NCBI RefSeq assembly: GCF_028640845.1 | Contig: NC_080540.1 | Coordinates: forward strand, 49,024,561 to 49,088,560 | From: Ahaetulla prasina | Taxonomy: Eukaryota; Chordata; Lepidosauria; Squamata; Colubridae | Direction of reading: 5' to 3' | Length of the DNA stretch: 64,000 nt | In this document: in pieces, positions 1 to 11,384 of the stretch | Position numbering within the stretch: position 1 is the first letter of the stretch | How the letters are laid out: every line of letters begins with the position of its first letter | The notes under the pieces: model-generated | What the model was told of the DNA's origin: nothing | What the model saw: only the letters and a program-made list of their open reading frames with translations | Databases searched by the model: none | Translations under genes and position numbers: made by a program

Positions 1-77
1 CGTTTCATCCCTCTCAGCTCCTCGGAGAACCAAGGGCGGTTGGGACCTGCGCCGGGTCAGAGGCGCAAAGGCACGAC
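1..77 (-). repeat. L2-like LINE fragment (end of endonuclease region)
   Basis: Matches, with small indels, the minus-strand L2-like copy at 40390-40460 (the segment encoding ...PLTR...PWFSEELRG). It is cut off by the window edge on the left and stops abruptly at the (ATTCT)n array on the right. Confidence 0.85.
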
Positions 78-108
78 ATTCTATTCTATTCTATTCTATT
101 CTATTCTA
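78..108. repeat. (ATTCT)n microsatellite
   Basis: About six tandem ATTCT units directly abut an L2 fragment. The same unit ends the CR1 tail at 2959-2985. Confidence 0.9.
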
Positions 109-790
109 AATTTGTTACTTGTTACAAGAGGGTTTTTTTTAAAAAAAACTATGAAAATATTTTATAGCACATTGGGAATAATTTTAGCAAAGTGGTAAAG
201 GTACCACTGTAGGCATTAACAGGATCATAGTAGAAAGTGGAAAAAAAGCAAGGAAACTGGAGTTTATCATAGTTTCCCCTTAAGTATGAACCAGGAACCT
301 AGTTAAGGCTGTCAGCTTTATGTCTTTCAGACAAAAGAAAATATGAAGCCATGAAATGAAGTTGGCATTTGAATTCCAGCAGCTGTCAATTTAATAACTC
401 CTCTTAAGAACGGACAACAGCGAGAAGAAAATGTTTTATGCTCTAAGAATAGCTGATGATAAAACACTGCAGCTGTCAAAGTAAAATATGTAGGTTTTCA
501 ATCCAACAGAATTAAACAAAACAAAAAAAATCTATACTGTTCTAAATGCAATAGTAAAATATTAAGAAATCTTTTATTATTATATACTTTATTCATTAAA
601 CATGAAAATCAATCAACTGGACATTCAAAAATGCATCACAAATACCATTGACTGGTGCTAATAGTTGATATAGATTGCTGCCAGCATCCTAGGTATCAAC
701 CAAGATGTATGATGTTCCAAGTAGGGCAGTTTTTTGCAGTTTCTCTGATGTTATTGCAGGAAGCTGCAATTTGTTGATGTATCTTATAAA
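109..790. other. Intronic sequence, nothing recognised
   Basis: AT-rich unique-looking DNA with no splice-bounded coding frame and no repeat I can name. Confidence 0.5.
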
Positions 791-1435
<645 letters not shown>

Positions 1436-2740
1436 ATTTATTTATTTTTATTTATTTATTTGTCATAACGGCATACATAAGAATAAGCATAAAGCAACTA
1501 TATAACATATAAGCATATATATGAGTATAAGCATGTAATAACTATATAAATTGGATATAATGAAAGGAAACAGTAAGACAGGAACAGTAGGCACGTTTGT
1601 GCTCTTATGCACACCCCTTATAGACCTCTTAGGAATGGGGTGAGGTCAATAGTAGACAGTTTTTGGTTAAAGCTTTGGGGATTTTGGAAAGAGACCACAG
1701 AGTCAGGTAGTGTGTTCCAAGTATTAATCACTCTGTTTCTGAAGTCATATTTTCTGCAATCAAGATTGAAGTGGTTAACATTAAGTTTAAATCTATTGTT
1801 TGCTCTTGTATTGTTGTGACTGAAGCTGAACAGGAAGGACATTGCAATAGATGATTCTATGAGTTAAGCACAGGTCATGTTGAAGGCGGTGGAGTTCTAA
1901 ATTTTCTAAACCCAAGATTTCAAGTCTGGTGGCATAAGGTATTTTGTTGTATTCAGAGGAGTGGAGAACTCTTGTAAAATATTTCTGGAAACGTTCAATT
2001 GTATTGATGTCTGAAATGTGGTATGGGTTCCAGACAGGCGAGCTGTATTCAAAAATTGGTCTAGCAAATGTTTTGTAAGCTGTGGTTAGTAGTGTAGTGT
2101 TTCTGGAGAAGAAGCTACGTAAGATTAGGTTTACAACTCTTAATGCCTTTTTTGCAATGTAGTTGCAGTGGGCTTTGGCACTTAGGTCATTGGATATGAA
2201 GACTCCAAGGTCTTTGACTGGGTGGGGGTCATCTGTGAGGTAATGTCCATCAAGTTTGTATTTAGTGTTTGGATTCTTTTTTCCAATGTGTAAGACAGAG
2301 CATTTGCTGGTTGAGATTTGGAGTTGCCAGGTTTTAGACCATTCTGACACAAAGTCAAGGTCTTTTTGAAGGGTAGCTATATTAATGGTAGTGTTAAATA
2401 GTTTGACATCGTCAGCAAAGAGAACACAATTACTTTTAATATGGTCACAGAGATCATTAATGTATAATATGAAGAGTGTTGGTCCAAGAACGCTGCCTTG
2501 GGGAACGCCGCTATTGACAGGAACAGGATTTGATAGGGCACTGCCTATTTTGACCACTTGTTGTCTGTTTGACAGGAACGCTGTTATCCAATTGTGGAGG
2601 GGTCCGGAGATGCTTTGTTTGTTTCTAGGTGGAGGGTAATGTATTGGTTGATGATGGATTCCATAACTTTACAGGTAACGCAGCATAGAGAGATTGGTCT
2701 GTAATTTTCAACTAAGCTGGGGTTGATCTTCTCATCATTC
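1436..2740 (-). mobile_element. CR1/Rex1-like LINE, 5'-truncated (RT C-terminal half and 3'UTR)
   Basis: Non-LTR retrotransposon on the minus strand. The main frame (2557-1793) reads GVPQGSVLGPTLF, then FADDVKLF (catalytic YADD-type box), then VKDLGVFISNDL and the thumb/C-terminal segment with YSSPVWNPYHISDINTIERF. A second frame (1842-1618) carries the C-terminal end LDCRKYDF...PFLRGL and is out of frame with the first. The 3' end runs into (TTTA)n at 1436-1460, which is its AAAT tail. The 5' endonuclease part is missing. The protein style is that of the Jockey/CR1/Rex1 group; I cannot fix the clade. The same family recurs at 35541-36848, 42900-43590 and as tails at 19694 and 30735. Decayed and not functional. 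Confidence 0.8.
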
Positions 2741-2988
2741 CTATCACCCATCTCCTTCCACTTACGACTGTATGATTGTAACTTTATTGCTTTCCTTAAA
2801 ATTTATCCTTACAATTTATATTGATATTGTTTCCTGATTGCTTATTTGTACCCTATGACTATCATTAAGTGTTGTACCTTATGATTCTTGATGAACACAA
2901 AGAACATATGAATCAAGACAAATTCCTTGTGTGTCCAATCACACTTGGCCAATAAAAAATTCTATTCTATTCTATTCTATTCTAATTC
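2741..2988 (+). repeat. Snake CR1 (L3-type) 3' end with (ATTCT)n tail
   Basis: The text running from TTGTACCCTATGACTATC through CACACTTGGCCAATAAA into ATTCT repeats is the 3'UTR style I recall for the snake CR1/L3 family known for seeding microsatellites. It abuts the opposite-strand LINE at 2740. No coding part is retained. Confidence 0.75.
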
Positions 2989-3506
2989 ATGCACGATGAA
3001 AAAATAATATAAAATAGTCTATATGTGGATACCTGTTATTACATATGTATGATTTGTTAGCCTTAGTTGTGATGTCACATATGTGGTCAATATATATCTT
3101 TTATTGTGTAAGATAAAATGTCATCAAATATGGTGTTAAGAACTAATTCATACTGGTGACAAAATTGTTCAATTTAGTGCTTCTGAACAAAATGTCACTA
3201 GTTAGCAATGTCATGTGAGTGGCTGGTTGTATTAACTTTAATTTATTTCTTCCTCTGAACTCCTGCAGTGACACATCTGAAAATTTAAAATAAATCCTAT
3301 ATCAGCCAAAGTAAATGCTAATTTTATAGACACTGTGCAAGCTGCAACTGGCAATTATTATCTTCATAGAGAGATATCTTTATAGAGAGATTTTAATCAA
3401 GGCTGATCCATTTCAGTCCAGGAAATATCTGAGAAATAATAAGAATACTTGCTGCAAAGTCAAGAATTTTGACTTGACTTTATAACGAAGGTAACTTAAA
3501 TAATTC
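2989..3506. other. Intronic sequence, nothing recognised
   Basis: AT-rich and without an exon or identifiable repeat. Confidence 0.45.
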
Positions 3507-3514
3507 ACCTAGAG

Positions 3515-3920
3515 CAGTGATGACTAACCTTTTTGCCATTGCATGCCAAAAGCATGGGGAGCATGGGGGGTCATGCGCGTATGTGCCCACACCGATAATT
3601 CAATGCCCCGCCCCATGCTCCCACCGCTTTTGGCATGTGATGGCACGGTGGGCCCGGTAGGTCCATTTTTTGCTCTCCCCAAGCTCCAGAGGCTTTCCAG
3701 GAGCCTGGGAAGGGCAAAAACGTCCTTCCCCACCCCCCCAGAGGCCCTCCAGAGGCCAAAACAGCCCGTTTCCCCACTTTCTGTGGGCCCGGAAGGTCCA
3801 AAAATCAGCTGTCCGGCACGCGCATGAATACTGGAGCTGAGCTAGGGCATCGCTCGCATGCCCACAGATATGGCTCCGTGTGCCACCTGTGGCACGCGTA
3901 CCATAGGTTCACCATCGAGG
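3515..3920. mobile_element. Non-autonomous hAT transposon (406 bp) with 8-bp TSD
   Basis: Begins CAGTGATGACTAACCT; its right end, read in reverse, is GATGGTGAACCTAT, so the termini are imperfect inverted repeats of hAT type. It is flanked by ACCTAGAG (3507-3514) and ACCTAGAA (3921-3928), an 8-bp target-site duplication with one mismatch. The interior is GC-rich and partly palindromic, with no transposase. The open frames across it are compositional. Confidence 0.85.
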
Positions 3921-4044
3921 ACCTAGAAAATAAGAAAAAAGAACTTTGATGGAAATATACAGAAAATGGTACCCTAGGCAAAAGGGGCTGAAACTGTTTT
4001 TAAATCCAGACTAACAAGATAATATGTGGAAGTGGGTGAAGTAG

Positions 4045-4101
4045 GGAGGAGGAGGAGGAGGAGGAGGAGGAGGAGGAGGAGGAGGAGGAGGAGGAGGAGG
4101 A
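4045..4101. repeat. (GGA)n microsatellite
   Basis: About 18 GGA units, a pure purine tract. The poly-Ser frame opposite is a repeat artefact. Confidence 0.95.
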
Positions 4102-5252
4102 AGTGGGAAGAAGAAGGGGAGGAAGAAGAGCAGGACAACCAGACTTGTAACTCTTTGTTATTATAGCCAATGTCAATAAAAATAGTTTTAGCTTTCCTAT
4201 GGAGTTTATTTCCTGATCTGATCTACCCAGTTTGGCTGAGAACAAGAGAAAATAAAAGTTTCTAGTTAAAAGAGGATTTGAGTTCACATGAGTACAGTAT
4301 AAACCTTTGCAGCGATGTACTCTTGTACCTTTCATCTTAAAGTTATAAAGCTCTTATAAATTAATTAACTTGGCCTCTTCAGAGGCAGTAATAGTTAGAG
4401 CATCATTACACTCATCATTTGCAATGAGCAAACCTTGACCCAGAAAAGTGAAATAACTTACCTGAAGTCACACATCAAGTCAATTGAGTAAATCAATGGT
4501 TTTTCTAACTGCACCTATATCATAGTGTCTGACAGCCTCAAGTAAAATACCGATAACTTGCATGATAAGTATGAACAGCCATAATACAACTTTTCAGAAT
4601 AACTCAGAAATGATTCATCATAGCTTTAATTAATAGCATAGAAAGTATATTTAATTTGAATTTAAATTCAATCCTCTAATTTAGAGTGAAACCAAGTGTT
4701 TATACTTCAATAATAAATTAATGCCAAGGGCTAATAATAAATTAGTGCCAAGGGCAGCTTTTTACAGTATAATTTTGTACATCGGTAAATGTACTAAAAT
4801 GTAGCTGTAGTTAAAGTGAGGATCAATGGCAGGCAATCTTATCTCTCTATTTCACTAAACTTTTCCAAGGTTATATAAGGACAAAAGGAGAAAGAAAAAA
4901 GTGAGGCCATCAGCTACGTGTGTTATGTGAGATATTGAACTTATTATTGAAAAAACAACAACATGGCATTCATTATTACAGGTACAATTTTTTTCCTTCA
5001 ACAATTGATGGCAAACCATCCCCTATTTTTATTGTACATACCAGGATAATTAAAGAGCAGATAAATGTATGGGTGCATTTTTTACCATCGCATACAGTTC
5101 TTCGTCCAAGGTAAAATTGGAGTGTTTAATTCTCAACTTTTGTTCAAGAGGTTCTCAATGAAAGAGAAGGATTTTGTGATTGTTTTTCAAATGGTAGTGG
5201 GTATCAGTTAGCTGAAGCCTCAAATGTCCTTATATTTAGAAAAATAATCTAA
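4102..5252. other. Intronic sequence, nothing recognised
   Basis: AT-rich. A short imperfect tandem duplication of TTAATGCCAAGGGC lies at about 4711-4757. No exon. Confidence 0.45.
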
Positions 5253-7099
5253 CGCAGTTCTTACACAGTTCAACGAAAACCTGCCGCTTGTCCTCTCCTG
5301 CGATGCATCTCAGTATGGGGTTGACGCTGTGTTGAGTCATCGGCTGCCCAACGGGTCGGAAGCCCCGATTGCATTCTTTTCTCGAACCTTGGCCGCCGCG
5401 GAATGCAACTACTCACAGTTGGATAAAGAAGCATTGGCGTTGGTTGCGGGGTTCAAGCGGTTCCATGACTATCTCTACGGTCGCCCGTTTGAACTTGTTA
5501 CCGATCACAAGCTGCTGTTGGGGCTTTTGGCCGGGGACAGACAGACTCCGCAATTACTATCACCAAGAATGATCAGATGGTCGGTGTTCCTGGCGGCTTA
5601 TTCCTATTCCCTGGTCTATAGGCCTGGGAAACATTTGGGCCATGCTGACGCGCTGAGCCGTTGCCCATTGATGACCAAGGTGGAAGACCCGGCTCCAGTG
5701 TCCCATGTTTTTCTGATTGACGGTTCCTTCTTTCCCGTTACTGCTTGTGACATTGCTAGAATGTCTGGCTTGGACAGAGTCATCTCAAAAGTTCTTGATT
5801 GGGTTCTCTGTGGATGGCCCCAGGGTCCTGTCAGCCCTGAATTGCAGCCTTATAAGCGAAGGCAGCACGAGCTCTCTACCCAACGGGGTTGCCTCCTCTG
5901 GGGGCATAGGGTTGTAGTTCCGCCCCCCCTCCGACAGTCCATTCTAGGGACACTTCACCGGGGTCACCCGGGCATTGTTAGGATGAAGGCCCTGGGTAGG
6001 AGCTACCTGTGGTGGCCAGGACTAGATAGAGACATAGAGGCCTGTGTGTCGGCCTGTCACCGGTGTCAGGAGACAAGACCGCTGCCGCCTAAGTCTCCCC
6101 CTAGAGAGTGGGAGGAGCCTAGGGTCCTTGGTCCCGCATCCATATAGATTTTGCGGGGCCGTACCAGGGGCAAGTATTCTTAGTGGTCGTCGATGCTTTC
6201 TCGAAGTGGGTGGAAATCGCACTAATGCATTCCACCACTTCAGAAGCCGTCATTAGAACTTTGTGACGGTTGTTTGTAACCCATGGGTTGCCCGACCTTG
6301 TGGTCTTGGACAATGGGCCACAGCTAACGTCCGCCCAGTTTGAGTTGTTCTTAGCGGGCCTAGAAATACGCCATGCTCTCATTTCCCCATTTCATCCGGC
6401 CAGTAATGGCCGGGCAGAACGAGCAGTTCGGTGAGTGAAAGAGGCATTGGCCAGGTCGGGCCCAGGGGGCTGGCAGGAGAGGTTGGATTAGTACCTCCTG
6501 GGGCAGCATTCCACGCTGTGCCCACGAATAAGAGCCCGGCAGAGTTACTCATGGGCAGGCATTTGAGGACCACACTTGATAGATTGCACCCCCAATACTC
6601 ACCTAGTCAGCCATTGGACTCCATGGGGGCAAACAGGAAATTTGATTTGGGGGAGGTGGTGTACGCCCGGAATTACAGCGGCCACCCCCTATGGTTCCCA
6701 GGAAAGATTGTGGGAATCACCAGCCCGTGCTCATACAGGGTCGAGTTGGGTGAGGGTAGAGAGTGGCGCAGACATTGTGACCAGCTCAGGGCCCGGCGTC
6801 AGGTCGGGGACTCAGGAAGAGCCAGGAGGTAGCCCAACCCAATCATCCTGGGCAGAGGAGCTAAGCTCCAAGGGAATAAGATGCCCAGCCCCTGTATCTG
6901 ATAACCGAGAGGAAGCCCTGTCTGCTCTGCCGGTGGAGGGGCTAGGGGTCCCCGGGCCGGAGAAGTCCCCCACAAAAGAGGCTGAGGAGTTGGGCCAGCC
7001 AGTGACCATGGCTACAACGGAGCCACGAAAGTCCAGCCGAATCAAGCGGCGCCCAGCGTATCTCCAGGATTACGATTGCGCAAGCTAGGGGGAAAGAAG
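5253..7099 (+). pseudogene. Gypsy (Ty3) pol remnant: RNase H and integrase
   Basis: 5'-truncated internal region of a Gypsy-type LTR retrotransposon. From 5253 the frame shows the RNase H domain (LSCDASQYG, then LDKEALALV and VTDHKLLLGL), then LVYRPGKHLGHADALSR. The integrase zinc finger follows (HRGHPG ... CHRCQ at about 5960-6070). A frameshift near 6130 ends that frame at 6147. The integrase core continues in another frame (HIDFAGPYQG, LPDLVVLDNGPQ, HPASNGRAERAV) with an in-frame stop near 6263 and another near 6430. The frame at 6431-6832 holds the integrase C-terminal part (KSPAELLMGRH, FDLGEVVYARNY). Gag, protease and RT are absent. The GC-rich composition contrasts with the AT-rich flanks. 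Not functional. Confidence 0.92.
7086..7099 (+). promoter_or_regulatory. Polypurine tract (plus-strand primer site)
   Basis: Purine run AGGGGGAAAGAAG immediately before the LTR TG, where Gypsy elements prime plus-strand DNA. Confidence 0.75.
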
Positions 7100-7302
7100 T
7101 GTTATGTCCTGCACCGGCAGTGGCGGCCCCTAGTGGTGGAGATGGTTTCTTGTTCTGTTCTGATTGGCTCCCGCTTTGACAGCCGAGTATAAAAGGGCTG
7201 TCAAAGCAGGCGCGCGGTTCTTGGTTGTTGCTGGTCTCTGTGAGTTAAAAATAAACGTTGTGTGTGAACATATGTGGAGCCTCAATTATTACGGAACCCA
7301 CA
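7100..7302 (+). repeat. Gypsy 3' LTR (203 bp)
   Basis: Starts TGTTATGTCC and ends ACCCACA. Inside lie an inverted CCAAT box (ATTGG, about 7163), a TATA box (TATAAAAGG, 7189-7197) and a polyadenylation signal AATAAA (7250-7255), in proper U3-R-U5 order. No 5' LTR exists in the window, so no target-site duplication can be checked. Confidence 0.85.
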
Positions 7303-7516
7303 GAATATAATAATTTCAACCTTGGAGGTTGATGTTTGACAAAGCAAAATGGAGCTTAACAGCACTAAGCTGTTTGAATATAAAGTCTTGATGACTTGAT
7401 CCTGTATTGGATTAGATAGTGTTGTACTGCTGAAGAATATTAGGTTGAAGAGGCTGCATCCCAATATTTATTGGGTTACATTTCTGGTCACTACATAGAA
7501 TGTTGAGGCACTAGAA

Positions 7517-7853
7517 CAGGGGTCTGCAACCTTAAACACTCAAATATCCATTTGGACCAGTTTCCCACAGAAAAGAAAACACCGGGAGCCACAAAACCCT
7601 TCCTGAGCCTATTTCTTGAGCTGCCACAAAACTAGCATATGTAGTTGAATTAAATGTTCTGTTTTTTTCCGAATCTTTTCTTTTCTTGGATTTATCCGTG
7701 ATTGGCCTACCGGGGGTTGAAAAGCTCAATAAATTATGTGCTGGCGGATGTCACACATTGGTGGTTCTGACTCATATTTTGAGTGACAGGGAGCCGCAGC
7801 AGAGGGGTGAAAGAGCCACATGTGGCTCCAGAGCTGCAGGTTGCTGACCCCTG
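7517..7853. mobile_element. Non-autonomous hAT transposon (337 bp) with 8-bp TSD
   Basis: Termini CAGGGGTCTGCAACCT and AGGTTGCTGACCCCTG form inverted repeats. Flanks are CACTAGAA (7509-7516) and CACTAAAA (7854-7861), 7 of 8 identical. The interior GAGCCACATGTGGCTC motif is typical of vertebrate hAT MITEs. No coding. Confidence 0.88.
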
Positions 7854-7861
7854 CACTAAAA

Positions 7862-8074
7862 AGACTGGATGCACTAAAGTGAAATGGCAATTTCCCAGGA
7901 AGGAGGGATCACATTCCAAGGAGTGAAGAGAAAAGAAGCAACACAAGTTGGAGCCGGATAGGGACAGATGGGGACACTCTAGAAAATTCTCAGGGTATAT
8001 TCATCAGGGTGATAGTAGTAAAGATTTAGTCTGGCAAGATTCTGCCTTTAAGGTGTAATGTTCTATGTCATTCT
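7862..8074. other. Intronic sequence, nothing recognised
   Basis: Short spacer between the hAT element and the CR1 fragment. Confidence 0.4.
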
Positions 8075-8530
8075 TGGACTGGGCCTGACATTTGCAGAAA
8101 AGAGCAACAAAGAAAATAAGAGGTCTGGAGGTTAAATCCAATGAATAATGGCTAATTATTCTTCATTTTTAGCTTAATGAAGAGAAGACTAAATGGAGAC
8201 ATGATAGTAGTCTTCCAGTACTCGAAGGGTCACCAAGAGGGAGATGATTTAGTATCCGTAACATCTGAAGGTAGAACAAGAAGGAATGGGTGGAAACTGG
8301 AATCAGAAGGAGAGCCAACCTTGAAATAATGTTGAATTAACTGATATTGAGAACTATTAAAGAGTGGAATAGCTTGCTTCCCGGCATTGTATTCCACCAT
8401 TGGAAGTTTTCTTAAGAAAAAAAAAGGACAACCATTTATCTGAGATGGCATGAAGACTCCTGCCTTTAGCACGGAATTGGATTAAATGACTTCCAAGGCC
8501 CATTCCAACCCTATAATTCTATTATTCTTT
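8075..8530 (+). repeat. CR1 LINE 3' end (old copy)
   Basis: Carries the classical CR1 terminal text: AATGAAGAGAAGACT, GGAATGGGTGGAAACTGG, GAGTGGAATAGCTTGC, then TTCCAAGGCCCATTCCAAC and the tail ATTCTATTATTC. Heavily mutated, 5'-truncated and without a frame. Confidence 0.82.
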
Positions 8531-9272
8531 CACAAATGGTTGCATTTTATTGACTACATATTTAGCTTGACTTGCTCAGTTACTTTTCTTGATTTCCTAC
8601 CCTGCTCCACTATGTTGTACTTTATTAAACATATTTCTGTATAATTCATATTTTCCAATTTACCTTAAAGAAATCCCACTTTTGCTGTGTACCTTCCTTG
8701 ATAAATAGTCTTGAGAAGTGCCTCTCTCTCAGCTTCAGTCCCCCAGCAGCAATATGGGGATAATAGTATTGACTTACCTTTAAGCCTGCTGTAAGATTAC
8801 GAGTTAATGAATGTGAAGTGTTCTTTGCTCTCTTAAGTGCCATTCAAATGTTAATTATTATTATTACACTGTGTCAGCTACTGCTCCATTTATTTTCTTT
8901 CGTTTCATATTAAGTTTTATAAACTCATTGTATTGCATCTGGTGTATCATTTCATAACACAAACAACAGCAAGAAATGCAGTAAATTTCCTCTCTACCAA
9001 TTCCCACAGCATCAAAAATATGCATCAGTTTGGAAGATTCCCCTACAATAGAAATTCTGGTCATGGATAGATGTGGAATTTGTGGGAAGAGAAATCAATT
9101 GGTCTTGAGAAACTAGTAGTCTCCTTCGGGACAGCTCTCATTGCTTACTTTTGCTGTCCTTGATAAGCTTATTTTTTGCCTTCATCTATTTCTGCTTTCT
9201 CCAAATGCATTGTAGATCTTTCAAAATGTACAATGATCTGTTCAGTCTGAGGTCCACTATTAACTTTTATGG
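8531..9272. other. Intronic sequence, nothing recognised
   Basis: AT-rich, no exon and no repeat I can name. Confidence 0.45.
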
Positions 9273-9280
9273 CTTTGATC

Positions 9281-9515
9281 CAGTGGTGAAATCCAAATGT
9301 TTTTACTACCAGTTCTGTGGCCATGGCTTGGTGGCCATGGTGTGGCTTGGTGGCCATGGCTTGCAGGGTGTGGCAGGGGAAGGATACTGCAAAATCCCCA
9401 TTCCCACCCCACTCTGGGGCCAGCCAGAGGTGGTATTTGCCAGTTCTCTAAACTACTCAAAATTTCCGCTATCAGTTCTCCAGAACCTGTCAGAACCTGC
9501 TGGATTTTAACCCTG
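9281..9515. mobile_element. Non-autonomous hAT transposon (235 bp), perfect 8-bp TSD
   Basis: Starts CAGTGGTGAAATCC and ends GGATTTTAACCCTG. The flanking duplication CTTTGATC is perfect (9273-9280 and 9516-9523). The GTGGCTTGGTGG internal repeats are shared with the related elements at 32120-32395, 33797-34071 and 25499-26170. Confidence 0.92.
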
Positions 9516-9604
9516 CTTTGATCACACTTCTTCATTCACTTTTTAGTCTGATTGAGAAATATGTTCTTGGTTTGGTTTCGTCCTTGCTTGTTCATCAACC
9601 CTTA

Positions 9605-9993
9605 CAGGTAGCCCTCAACTTACGACCACAATTGAGCCTTTAAAAAATTTATATTGTTAAGTGAGACATTTGTTGAGTGAGTTTTGCCCCATTTTAATGA
9701 CATTTCTAGCCATAGTTGTTAAGTGAATCGCTGCAGTTGATAAGTTGTTAAGTGAATCTGGCTTCCCCATTGATTTTGCTTATCAAAAGGTTTCAAAAGG
9801 TTGATTACATGACCTTGGGACACACAATGGTCATAAGTATGAACCAGTTGCCAAACATCTGAATTTTGATCACATGACCATGGGGCTGCTACAAAGGTTG
9901 TAAATGTGAAAAACAGTCATAAGTCATTTTTTTCAGTGCCGTTGTAACTTGAAATGGTCACTAAACAAACTGTTGAAAGTTGAGGACATACTG
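9605..9993 (+). mobile_element. Pogo/Tigger-like MITE (389 bp) with TA TSD
   Basis: Begins CAGGTAGCCCTCAACTTACG and ends GTTGAGGACATACTG; the ends are imperfect inverted repeats flanked by TA on both sides (9603-9604, 9994-9995). The interior repeats TTGTTAAGTGA several times. Non-coding. A second copy in reverse orientation is at 56105-56702. Placing it in Tc1/mariner-pogo rests on the TA duplication and the terminal style. Confidence 0.75.
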
Positions 9994-10049
9994 TACTATG
10001 TCTGTTATTAGTAAATTAATACTACTGGTAATGTGATGCTCTATCCCAG

Positions 10050-10624
10050 TGTCGTGTCCCACTCCTCCGCTGACGGCCGGGTCAGGGAAATCCGAATCAG
10101 GCTTGCCTCTGCAGCTCTGCCCAAAGCCCTAGCAAAGTCCTCAGAGCAGGCAGGAGACCAGTAAGTGACTTCAGCAAGATAAGTTCGACTTTGCCTGACT
10201 CAGAGGCTGCCAGAAAGCAGATCCTTTATATAGGCCATGGGGTGTGGCTCCATGACTCAGCACTCATTAAGGCCTGCCCCTCCCTTCCTTCTGTTGCCTC
10301 TGCCTATCCAGTCTTCTGATGCGAGGGTCATTCCAATCAGCAGCTGTTGGAAGTAAACTTTCCTCAGGCTCACATGCTGTGGAGGAGGGGGAGGGGTCTA
10401 GCTGCTCCGTTTGCCTGGGCATGGAGCCAGGGCTGGGGCCGGGGGATGCTCCCTCCTCTGCAGCCTGCTTGGGCATGGAGCCAGGGCTGGGACCGGGAGG
10501 TGCCCCCTCCTCTGCAGCTTGTCTGGGCATGGAGCCAGGACTGGGGCCGGGAGGCATACATTCCTCCATGTTCGGGAGCAGATAAGCAGACCCCGGCTGC
10601 GGTGAGAGCGGACAAGACACAACA
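10050..10624 (-). mobile_element. Solo LTR (family A, 575 bp), perfect 5-bp TSD
   Basis: On the minus strand it starts TGTTGTGTCTTG and ends GGGACACGACA. Flanks are CCCAG (10045-10049 and 10625-10629). A TATA box reads on the minus strand at about 10224-10232. U3 contains a 54-bp tandem unit (about 10420-10560) present roughly three times; the sister copy at 51450 has about two. An open frame (10620-10267, minus) crosses U3 and gives 18-aa repeats (PGPSPGSMP...AAEEGA) then an Arg-rich end. The 5-bp duplication fits Gypsy or some ERV groups. Either no internal region was inserted or it recombined out. Confidence 0.88.
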
Positions 10625-10626
10625 CC

Positions 10627-10753
10627 CAGGGTGTCAAACTCGCAGCATCATGGCGGTATCACATGACATATTGGGACTTTTTCCCCCTTTCCTAAACCAG
10701 GTGGGGGCGGGGCCAGCATGTGACGCATCCAGGCTGCGAGTTTGACACCCCTG
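10627..10753. mobile_element. Non-autonomous hAT MITE, split at its first 3 bp by the LTR
   Basis: Termini CAGGGTGTCAAACTCGCAG and CTGCGAGTTTGACACCCCTG are near-perfect inverted repeats. Its 8-bp duplication is CTCTATCC (10039-10046, left of the LTR) and CTCTATTC (10754-10761). The LTR target CCCAG includes the first CAG of this element, so the LTR came later. Confidence 0.85.
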
Positions 10754-10761
10754 CTCTATTC

Positions 10762-11384
10762 TCTTCTCTTTTACTACTGATGGTAGTTCTGTTCTGTTCT
10801 GTTTCAGTCTAATCCAATCTTTATTTTGTGAATACTTCTATAAACTTATTCGTTGAGTTTTTTCTTTATACTGACATTAGCAGTTCATTAAACTCTATTT
10901 TCTGTCCACAAAGATTATTTTTATAGTGCTGGTGGTATATAACTAATATCTGCTTGATATCTCATTATTTTAATTTTTTTTTATCTGCATTTTTATCTTT
11001 ATTCTACATTGACTTTAATTCAGTAGTGGCAACTTTCTTTTTTGTTTCTTTTTCAGTGTTCATATAGGCTTTGGAGTTATATTTGTTATTATTCTGACTT
11101 GCTTAATCAAACGCATTTTTAATCATAGAGTGGGGAAACCCAGAACTACTTAGCAGAATAATATTTGTTTGATCTTTTAACTAGGTACTTCTAAATTTCT
11201 CCACACTTTGCGTGAACAATTATATAGCCGCCAATTGTTTATTATAGATTCTCCTCTTCTCCACTTTCTGATATGCCCAGTTTCCACATCTTATTTTGAA
11301 TTTTACTATCAGTATAATCCTCCAAGCATGAATGTGCTTGTTCTTTTCTGTTCACTCCGTAAGCACAAAAAGTGGACCTTTGGA
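10762..11384. other. Intronic sequence, nothing recognised
   Basis: T-rich. The frame at 11208-11567 runs into the inverted repeat and has no gene character. Confidence 0.45.

Noticed and set aside
3524..3827. Overlapping open frames on both strands with Pro/Gly-rich products
   Set aside because: They lie entirely inside a GC-rich palindromic hAT element and have no domain, start context or splice signals.
4000..4335. Poly-Ser protein frame on the minus strand
   Set aside because: It is the translation of the (GGA)n array and flanks.
10267..10620. Repeat-bearing 117-aa protein as a host gene
   Set aside because: The frame is inside an LTR with a perfect TSD and recurs in the second LTR copy; it belongs to the element.
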